Translations under genes and position numbers: made by a program
In this document: positions 55,425 to 64,000 of the stretch, one piece after another
Layout: every line of letters starts with the position of its first letter
Numbering within the stretch: the first letter of the stretch is position 1
Notes under the pieces: generated by a model
Seen by the model: only the letters and a program-made list of their open reading frames with translations
What the model was told of the DNA's origin: nothing
The model's database searches: none
DNA from: Lytechinus variegatus
Lineage: Eukaryota; Echinodermata; Echinoidea; Temnopleuroida; Toxopneustidae
Assembly (NCBI RefSeq): GCF_018143015.1
Contig: NC_054748.1
Coordinates: 6,449,467-6,513,466, forward strand
DNA length: 64,000 nt
Reading direction: 5' to 3'

Positions 55425-56551
55425 AAGGCGCTGTCACACCTTGGCGTTTTAGACAGCGTATGCCCGACGTATGAGGAATTTGGCGAATACGCTGGCGTAC
55501 GTCGAATACGTTACGGGTAAGTTTTGCATACGTTGAGAGTACGCTAAAACACGCTGGTATCCGTCGTCATACGGCGAGGTCGTCGAAAAATTTTGTGCAA
55601 GCACAAAATTTTTCGACGTATGCCAGCGTATGGCTCATACGTCCCGCATACGCCATGTACGCGGGCCATAAGTTGTAGGCAAGTTACGCGATCGTTGATA
55701 CACGTTGACACACGTTACTCGTAAGTTACTCATAAGTCGATGTACGTCGAGATAATGTCCAGCGTACCCTAAAACTTACTTCTAACCTATGAGTAACGTG
55801 CTTTGAACGTATGTGTAACTTAACTCCAACGTATATTGACGTATGAAGACGTGCTCCGGATGACAACAAAACTTACTGAACGTGTTTATAACTTACAGCT
55901 ACCGTATAATGGCGTATTGACAACGTTTATAGGAATTGGTATACAAAGGTGGGGTTCACATGAGTTTTCTTCGGCATGGCGGTGGTGTTGATACGGTGAT
56001 GTATCGTGCGGTTATGATTTGAATAGTCGAGGGCAGCCTTTTTATAGGCTATGACACGTGTTCGTCAGCGATACGCTGCCGCGCGCGGTACCTGTAAGTT
56101 ATAAACACGTTCAGTATTGTTTTGTGGTCGTCCGAGCACGTCTTCATGCGTCAATATACGTTGGAGTTAAGTTACACATACGTTCAAAGCACGTTATAGG
56201 TTAGAATTAAGTTTTAGGGTACGCTGAACATTATCTCGACGTACATCGACTTATGAGTAACTTACGAGTAACGCGTGTCAACGTGTATCAACGATCGCGT
56301 AACTTGCCTACAACTTATGACCCGCGTATGCGGGACGTATGAGCCATACGTTGGCATACGTCGAAAAATTTTGTGCTTGCACAAAATTTTTGACGACCTC
56401 GCCGCATGACGGCGTATACCAGCGTGTTTTAGCGTACTCTCAACGTATGCAAAACTTACCCGTAACGTATTCGACGTACGCCAGCGTATTCGCCAAATTC
56501 CTCATACGTCGGACATACGCTGTCTAAAACGCCAAGGTGTGACAGCGCCTT
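55425..56551. mobile_element. ACGT-rich foldback element, 1127 bp
   Basis: aaggcgctgtcacaccttgg and ccaaggtgtgacagcgcctt bound two inverted arms of about 470 bp (55425-55905 and 56089-56551) around a 180 bp loop. The arms consist of short words such as cgtatg, acgtt, taacttac, gtaacg and contain their own small palindrome (tcgaaaaattttgtgcaagc / cacaaaatttttcgacg). No reading frame of a transposase, no clear TSD. Confidence 0.88.
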
Positions 56552-57330
56552 AAGATATGCATTCAAAGTAGGAATGCAACATATACCTTCATTAAGACAT
56601 TGGTGTGCTATTCTAGTCACCGGATCTATTCAATTTCTTCATCCTGCTATGTAAGGCAAGCTTACGTAATATCTTGCTTTGACGTCTGCCTATCATGATG
56701 AAAGAAATGAAAGGTCATTTGACCAAAATTGCCCATGAAGTAACTACGAACTGGTCTATTGGTGCGTGGTAGAGACTGTCTCCTCAGAAAATTAATGCGA
56801 AAGGTTCGGAATATACATGGCAAGGAAGAATATAATTATATCGTTCTTTTTTTTATTCTTCTGATTAAAAATTATCGAACATACATTCTGATAAGATCTA
56901 ATTATGGTACTCTGCATAATGTACATGAAAGTATGGTATCTCAAAAGATAAACCAAAGGGAAATAAAAAAAGGGAAAAATAATACCAAAATAAAACCACA
57001 GAAAAGTGAGGCTACTCATTTCACTAAAATTTATAATAATAGAACTTTTTTTTAATAAATCACCTCTTTATTGATAAATCATACAACAAAGGTAATAAAC
57101 ATGTAAATTCAGGATATCAGTTCTTGTCGAAGGAGATACAGTAACATGACATAGATGTGAACATAACATTGTAACAGATACATGAACGAAACAGAAGTAT
57201 AAACCTTGTACAAATAACAGAACTTGAGTGAAGTGCGCAAATCAGGAAGAAAATCATTGGAAAACTGTAAATTCATTGCATATTTAAAAAAAAAAATAAT
57301 ATTGTTTCCATAAACAACTGTTTACAACAT
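56552..57330. other. No recognised feature
   Basis: AT-rich, no supported gene; 57048-57120 could be a reversed LINE tail. Confidence 0.35.
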
Positions 57331-57484
57331 GAACCTATTAATATTCATGGACCTATATTTATACTAATAGAGCAAATATAAACAAAACGTTCAAGAACCT
57401 ATTAATGTTCATGGACCTATATTTATACTAATAGAACAAATATGAACAAAATGTTCAAGAACCTATTAATGTTCATGGACCTAT
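57331..57484 (+). repeat. 64 bp minisatellite, 2.4 copies
   Basis: gaacctattaat.ttcatgg begins each unit at 57331, 57395 and 57459 (last one 26 bp); units differ at only a few positions. Confidence 0.92.
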
Positions 57485-58083
57485 TACTTACAGTGCGTAC
57501 ACGTCAATTTGGGTAGTCATGTTATTGGATGCTGTACAAACCTCAGGTACAAACTATATTTTGAAATCGTAACTACAACTTTCATTTATCTTTAATTAGG
57601 GAAAGCATTGCTTGTGCCGTGTCAGTAAAAGTTATTTGTCTGTTATTTTTGCCACTACTCTATCTGTGTAAAATATAAATGTAGTAATCAGGGGAGTCGG
57701 GTAAGACAGGTCAATGGCCTTTCTGACTTCCTACATCCGCTACATTTTCTTTTCATTTCTTTTATATCTCTACCATTTTTCCATTGCTTATACTGTGATT
57801 TACACCTGCTGGTGTCCGTTTGATAAAACTTGTTACTATAACAAGTTTGCTACGACAGTTCAAAGCTACTGAAATCCTTCAATCTAATTGGCTGAAAGAA
57901 GGGGCGTAGATAGCGGGGGGGGGGGGGATGGGGGGATGCATCCCCCAGAATTTTAGGTGGGGGGATGGTGTGTACAATCATCCCCCCCCCCCCAGGTTTC
58001 TGTGGGGGAAGAAGCAAAACTATACAGTAATAAAGCAATGAATGCTAGTTAAAATCAATCAATAATAATAATCATAACGTACA
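57485..58083. other. Homopolymer hairpin, otherwise unrecognised
   Basis: 57915-57995 alternates G-runs and C-runs (ggatggggggatgcatcccc and catcccccccccc) and can fold back on itself; likely the edge of an old element. Confidence 0.4.
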
Positions 58084-59106
58084 GCAAACAAACCTGGTTA
58101 TACCTCAACAGTAGTACTGACTGACTTTTCAAAAGCATTTGATCTTGTAGATCACAACATTGCTATTCGCAAAATCTTTTCTCTTGGAGCTACACCTGAA
58201 CTAATCCCATGGCTGTCGAGTTTCCTAACTCAACGAACCCAACGGGTGAGGTATAGTGGTGAATTATCAGACCAGCGAGTAACACATGCTGGCGTCCCTC
58301 AAGGGACACGATTGGGCCCCTTGCTCTTCCTCGCACTCGTGAATGATGCCCTCCTTGAATCATCGGTCCCTAGGTGGAAGTACGTTGATGATCTTACACT
58401 GGCAGAGAGTCGACTATCAACATCCACTGGCATCATTTCAATCGCTGTGCACGAACTAGAGACTTGGTGTAGAAACGCTAATATGAAGCTAAACCCTAGC
58501 AAATGTCAATCCCTTCAAGTGTCTTTCGGTAGAAACCCCCCATTGCCACAAGAAATTAGCATCTCTAATCAAGTCATCGAAAATTCAAATCATGTAAAAC
58601 TGTTGGGAGTCTCAATCCAAAATGACTTGAAGTGGAGTCTTCACATTACTGACATCGTATCCAGAGCAAGTAAAAAACTATACATGATTCGCAGTCTGAA
58701 AAAGTTCAACCTCTCTAGAAAAGACCTACTAACTATCTTTACATGCTATCTACGACCCATATTAGAGTACTGTGCACCTGTGTGGCACTCGTCCATAACA
58801 GCCAATGAATCAAAACAAATAGAATCTGTCCAGAAAAGAGCATTGCGTATCATTTTTGGCAAAGATTATTACTCATATGATAATGCACTTTCAACTTCTG
58901 GCCTTACAACCTTAATGACTGACGTGTCACTTTGTGTATGAAATTTGCACTTTCCCTTGAAAAGTTCTTTCCTCATTGGCTACCCCCAAACAATCTGAAT
59001 TTAGAGCCCTCCGAAATAGCGAGAAATATAGACTGACGAAGTGCCGCACAGAATGTTACAAGAAAAGTACCATGCCCTATCTAATCAGGCTTTTAAATGA
59101 TAGATG
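58084..59106 (+). pseudogene. CR1-like LINE reverse transcriptase, YVDD type, frameshifted
   Basis: RT begins within the palm: TVVLTDFSKAFDLVDHN (catalytic Asp near 58125), LIPWLSSFLTQRTQRV, AGVPQGTRLGPLLF, then WKYVDDLTLAES with catalytic YVDD, LNPSKCQSLQVSF, VKLLGVSIQNDLKW, YLRPILEYCAPVWHSS, QKRALRIIFG. The frame open to 58941 shifts there; MKFALSLEKFFPHWLPPNN follows in a second frame and KYRLTKCRTECYKKS with PYLIRLLNDR-stop (59106) in a third. Endonuclease and N-terminal RT are missing. A UTR follows to 59765. Confidence 0.9.
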
Positions 59107-59765
59107 AGTAACACATGTGTTTCTATGAAGTTTAAACGTCCTATGTATTCCCGGAATGATCTTATAATGTATTAATTACCCTTTTTATATCCATGATGAA
59201 TATTACCAACTTCCTATGTATGTTCAAATAATTATATATTCATTGTATAACAAACACCAGATGAACGAAACAATGGCCAATTTTACCAATTATGACTTTA
59301 TCCTATTTTGTAACAATGCCCCATCTATTTTGAAACTTAAATAATAATTTGCTGAAAGATAGTTTTTACCCCCCCCCCCCCCCCCCCCCTCTTCCATATT
59401 ATTCCCATTATGTTGAACCTTTTCGATTTTGTGTTCAGCAGGACCGTTTTTCCTCTTTATGTTCTACTTGTAAACGCTTCCTTACACACACACTCAAATT
59501 ATCATTTCTCTTATTTTTGAATCATTATTGTTCAGTGAAATAATTATGGTTAATCGAAATTAGTATTGCAATTAGAATCACTATTTTTGAAATTTGAATT
59601 ATCACTGTATATTTGAATTATAATGGCTATATTGAATTAAGATTATTATTGTAATTGAGATTTTACCATGTTTATGTGCAATTTATATGTTTTTATTGTA
59701 AATTCAATGTCAATTCAGCCTTCGTAGCTGCTAAATTGAATAAAACATATCTTGAATCTTGAATC
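59107..59765 (+). mobile_element. 3' UTR and CTTGAAT tail of the 58084 LINE
   Basis: AT-rich, with a 22 bp C homopolymer (59369-59390) and final aattgaataaaacatatcttgaatcttgaatct, a polyadenylation-like motif followed by a tandem heptamer. Confidence 0.75.
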
Positions 59766-61034
59766 TAGCAATGACAAACATGATCAAAATTGGACTTTTA
59801 TTCAGAGTCAATCATCTTATATGCATTTACAACTTGCAAGTTTTAAGTAATAACAACTGTCTTGCGTCGTCATATACATTTAAGGATCGTTATTCAGAGT
59901 TTCACCAAGTACATTTCCTTATAATAATTATGTATTTGCAAAGGAGATAAGTTCAAAATATTTCATTACAGATTTAAGAAAGTGTCGCTTAATCACTCCC
60001 TTTCAGAGCAATTGCTTTCATAACACATTAACACTGTTCAAACGAATTAATAAGAAATTACCTATACACATACACTGACCCTTTTCCCTGCTGGCCATGT
60101 CCTTAACCCCTACTTTGCAAAGGAAAGGTGAAAATTTTCAGTCTCTAAGGAGCGAATTAGTAAATGAATGATTTTGGAATGAAAGTGCAAATTTTGGATG
60201 GCCTCAGTGATATCCGAGTTTTTTTTCACTCAATATTTTTGGCGCAATGTATTTTGGAATTACTTATACCAGTGATTTCTGTACGTGCGCAGTCTTCTAG
60301 GTTTGAAGGTTATAAACTGTTACATTTCCTTACCTATGTTTTTATCATAATCATCATAACAAGGTACACAATAAGAAATGAATCGAAATTATAACAAGTT
60401 ACTATCTATACAGTTTACTTCCGACAAACCGGTGAGGTTTATTTCATTTCCATACTTAATTCAATCAAGCCTTTGTAATCATGGTAATTTTAAACAGAGT
60501 GTGCTTATCATTTTAGTGTCCGCATATCTGCACGTGGATAAGAAATATAATGTCGAGCTTTTTTTTATATTACCCCTATTACTATAATTGTAATTGATAT
60601 TTTTTTTAGTTATTTGGCTGTTTATTTGTTTATTCCTTTAGTTGTTGATTCATTCGTTTGATCATTAACAATATCGCTACTTTTAAAAGAGTATACTACT
60701 ATACTAGTAAAATAAGGAATACTAGTTATTCTAGATCATGTTTAGCAGGACTGTCATGACCAAGATGATAACTAGACATCCGACAAATGACATTTCTCTT
60801 ATGATCATCTTTACTCATTGTCATTAATCAAACAAAAGATTACTGCCATGAAAAATGTGCAAGGAAGTTTGTTTATTACTGGATGCCCTGTTAATTGCTG
60901 AAAGCAAAGTGATTAAAAGACACACGAGATAATGCATGAGGCAGATCGTGTTATTTTGTTATCTTTAACTCGTCTGCTTTGGCCCATGATATTTTGTTTT
61001 TATCGAGTACGTTATCTCCTTCGTTCTTTTTATT
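59766..61034. other. No recognised feature
   Basis: AT-rich spacer without supported features. Confidence 0.4.
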
Positions 61035-61162
<128 letters not shown>

Positions 61163-61528
61163 GACCCAGCTAGGGATCATCCCCCCAGGTCTAAGGACCT
61201 GTCTACGCCACTGGCTGAAAGAAAAATTGTCATATAAATTGTGCAGTTGTCATTATAAAAAAATCTTTGTGAAACCGAAGCCTGGTCTATCTGTGCATCC
61301 ACTGGAGTGCCACGAACACATTTTTGTGCAATGGTCATACAGCTATTGTTATGCCTATTGCATTTTTAGGAGTGCATTGCATGCATGAGTGATTCCATTG
61401 CTCAGTTCAGCTTACGGTCAAGAGGTTTATTATTATTGTCTCATGAGTGATTCTCTTTTTATAAATAAAACAATTAAGTATAGATTCTTTGAAAAAAAAT
61501 GGCACTCACTGATTGCAGTGAATGGGAC

Positions 61529-62099
61529 ATTAAAGGGGTGGTCCAGGCTGAAAATCTTTATAACGTAATACACAGAGTAGAACTCACTGAGCAAAACGCT
61601 GAAAGTTTCATCAAAATCGGATAACAAATAATAAAGCTATTGAAGTTTAAAGTTTTGCAATATTTTGTGAAAACAGTCGTCATGAATATTCATTAGGCGC
61701 GGTGATGATGTCACATCTCCACTTTCCGTTTTCTTATGTTATTACATAAAATCATATTTTTTTCATTATTTCATCCCTGTGTGAATCAAATGTCTCCCTT
61801 ATAATGAAATAAGTTGCAGCAATAAATATCTAATGCACTAAATCAGTTGTCAATCCAATTTTTCTAGTTCTTGGAGGAAAAAATTTGAATAAACCTAATT
61901 TCATATAATAAAATACAAAAGAACAAGTGGAGACGTGACATCATCAGCCCACCTATTTTACAAAATATTACTAAACTTTGAAATTCAATAACTTTGCTAT
62001 TTGTTATCCGATTTTGACGAAATTTTCGGCATTTTACTTAGTGAATTCTAATCTATTTATTAAGCTGTAAATACTTTCAGCCTAGACCACCCCTTTAAG
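61529..62099. mobile_element. TTAA MITE, family A, uninterrupted
   Basis: caTTAAaggggtggtccaggct to agcctagaccacccctTTAA, 4 bp TTAA on both sides. Arms pair over nearly the whole length (catcaaaatcggataacaaa with tttgttatccgattttgacg; tgatgatgtcacatctccac with gtggagacgtgacatcatca). No coding capacity. Reference structure for the composites at 48509 and 62350. Confidence 0.92.
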
Positions 62100-62349
62100 A
62101 GTTAAGCAGTTGAGCCAAGAGATGGCGCGATTCCTTTGCCAATGTGAAACCCAGCATGCCATGGAAGTGTGGTCTAAAAATCAGTGAAATACATATCCGT
62201 TTAATGGCACGGCATGTCCTTAAAATATGTCTATTAGGTCAGAATACCTGACAAATGAGCGCGCTTCGCGCGCTCCCTAAGTGACCCGAAATTTTTGCTG
62301 GTGCCCCCCCCCCAATGCCGTGGCCCACGGTATGCCACTGGCCAGATCT
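62100..62349. other. Eroded element edge with GCGCGCTTCGCGCGC
   Basis: 62259-62275 gcgcgcttcgcgcgctc and a C run before aatgccgtggcccacggtat resemble the boundaries of the GCTCGC arrays. Confidence 0.45.
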
Positions 62350-62376
62350 TTAAGGGATGGTCCAGTCTGGAGATAT

Positions 62377-62648
62377 TAGTCTTCGGAGTTTGAAACAGAG
62401 GGTCGTGGGTTCGAATCCCAGCCATGGCGTAATTTCCTTCGGCAAGGAACTTATCCACACTGTGCTGCACTCGACCCAGGTGAGGTGAATTGGTACCCGG
62501 TAGGATTTATTCCTTGAATGCTTTATCTCCTATATGGCCGCTCAGCTACAGCCGGGGTAATAATGATATACCAAGTATATTTCAGCGCGTTGACCACATA
62601 ATCAATGTGGATTTGGCGCTTTAGAAATACTCAATATTATTATTATTA
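62377..62648 (+). mobile_element. SINE-1 copy lacking A box
   Basis: Begins within the anticodon arm (agtcttcggagtttgaaaca), then is intact to ATT tail. Without its A box it should not be transcribed by Pol III on its own. Confidence 0.85.
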
Positions 62649-63179
62649 AAATTCACAAAGCAAAATGCTGAAAATTTGGTCAAAATCGGAAAACAAATAA
62701 CGAAGTTATTGAATTTTAAAGATTTGTAATATTCCAGTTAAGTTCTAGGCATGTCTCTATGAATATTCATTAGGTGGGCTGATGATTTCGTATCCCCACT
62801 TAATCTTTTGTATTTTACAACACGAAATTATGTTTATTAAAAAAATTTCTACCAAGAACTAAAACAATTGAATTGAAAACTGATTAGGTGCATTGGTTAT
62901 TTATTGCTGCAACTTATTCCATCATCACGCAGACACATCATTTACACATAAATGAAAAATTAAACATTTATGATTTCGTTTAATAACATAAGAAATAGCA
63001 ATGTGGGGATGTGACCTCATCAGCCCGTACCTAATGAATATTCATGACGATGTGCATATAACCGTTTTCACAACATATCTATGAACTCAATAACTTCGTT
63101 ATTTGTTGTCCGATTTTGATGACATTTTCAGCATTTGACTCTGTGAATTTTACTCTACTCATTTAGATATAGATATATG

Positions 63180-63540
63180 AGAGCGGTGTTGGTTCAGTCC
63201 GTAACGCGTCTGCCCGTCGAACCAAAGATCACGTGGGTTCGAGTCCACCCCGGGCGGATGACTGAAGCCAGTGCGTTGTGTGTAAACGTCTCCCATGTTT
63301 CATGGATGCAGGCTATGTTACAATGGAAAACACTCGGTCCCTCGGATAGGACGTTAAATGGAGGCCCCGTGTAGAGGAGAGTCACCACCTTTGCACGTTA
63401 AGAACCCACTGCACTATTCGTATAAGAGTAGGGGGAAACCCCGGAGGGGAGACCTGCGGGTCATAGTGATTCAGTTCGTTTTTCGCCTCCCAGGCACAGG
63501 TGACGCCAAACAAATAATAATAATAATAATAATGATAATA
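63180..63540 (+). mobile_element. SINE-2 copy
   Basis: agagcggtgttggttcagtc to AAT tail; lacks the gtgtagtggtccacctgc segment present at 49391. Confidence 0.85.
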
Positions 63541-63573
63541 AATATAAATATTTTCATCCCGGACCATCCCTTT

Positions 63574-64000
63574 GAATATAAACGTGTTTCAAGCAAAAGT
63601 TTACATTTTGGTTAATATTTTGCCCTTTTCCTCTAAATTTGTGTAAATGAATAAAGTGAAATAAACGGGGGTTCCTTCAAATAAAAGTCAGTTAATTTTG
63701 TTGTCAAATTGCCCCCCCCAAAAAAAAAAAATGTAATAAAATAAGGAAACAAAATGAAATGATACAAAATGAAAATATGAAAAAAAAGTAATCGAATAAG
63801 GTTGAATGATGTGCCGCGTGCCAGGCACGAATCATTTTTTCTCATTTTTCAATCCGTTTATCATGTTTATGTTCCGAATTTATTATTTATTCCCACGATT
63901 TATTGTGGTTCACATGCAATAGGGAAATACAGTGAAATAATTTTTTATTCAAAGTAGGGGAGAACAGCTTCAAGCACCAGCCAATTCTCCCCATGGATCA
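63574..64000 (+). repeat. Duplicated flank with Repeat R copy 3, runs off the window
   Basis: Parallels 49817-50290: gaatataaacg, tcaagcaaaagttt, homopolymer, then gatgtgccgcgtgccaggca (63808). Lacks about 30 bp near 63585 relative to the other copy. Confidence 0.82.

Larger units (their letters stand above)
62350..63573. mobile_element. Composite TTAA MITE (family A), second copy
   Basis: Same architecture as 48509-49816, including SINE-1 (62377-62648) and SINE-2 (63180-63540) at the same sites. Two deletions distinguish it: the first part of the SINE-1 head is lost (gagatatt joins agtcttcgg), and about 45 bp are lost in SINE-2 (aaaccccgga joins ggggagacc). Confidence 0.88.

Overview
This is 64 kb of AT-rich eukaryotic DNA in which I can support no host protein-coding gene. 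Nearly everything recognisable is repetitive: non-LTR retrotransposons (one with both reading frames long and open, the rest truncated or broken), four tRNA-headed SINE families, many short inverted-repeat DNA elements (MITEs), long-armed foldback elements, microsatellites and minisatellites. Two identical elongator tRNA-Met genes are the only likely host genes. The mix (TTAA-flanked MITEs of about 600 bp, SINEs ending in a GCGC...GCGC stem plus ATT repeats, foldback elements with tandem repeats in their arms, CR1/L2-like and Tx1/L1-like LINEs) suggests a marine invertebrate deuterostome, most likely an echinoderm such as a sea urchin. That assignment is inference from repeat style, not a database match.

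Layout. 1-7 kb: a 2.5 kb long-TIR element with a 9 bp target-site duplication (TSD) filled with TCTA-type satellite, then a reverse SINE and a degenerate array of GCTCGC palindromes. 7-11 kb: a 5'-truncated CR1/L2-like LINE with an open RT, a decayed Tx1/L1-like LINE end, and a SINE inserted in its poly(A). 11-18 kb: TTAA-type and other MITEs, then a second long-TIR element with a 10 bp TSD whose left arm was split by a Tx1-like LINE fragment. 18-29 kb: a layered insertion complex: a SINE holding two tandem copies of a hairpin-plus-unit sequence, copy 1 split by a 4.07 kb giant foldback element, copy 2 split by a 5.47 kb LINE with ORF1 and ORF2. 29-40 kb: MITEs, LINE 3' tails and degenerate repeats. 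40-48 kb: tRNA-Met, a GATT satellite, nested SINE/MITE, another GCTCGC array and a SINE. 48-64 kb: a composite MITE carrying two SINEs, present again near the right edge as part of a duplicated block, plus the second tRNA-Met, a 1.1 kb foldback rich in ACGT words, a 64 bp minisatellite and a LINE fragment with a YVDD reverse transcriptase motif.

Functionally the only plausible active machinery is the LINE at 23328-28795 (nucleic-acid-binding ORF1p; endonuclease plus reverse transcriptase ORF2p). Its ORF2 lies in the same frame as ORF1, separated from it by one UAG, with no AUG before the endonuclease core. The SINEs and MITEs would depend on proteins encoded elsewhere. The insertion order can be read from the nesting and the flanking duplications.
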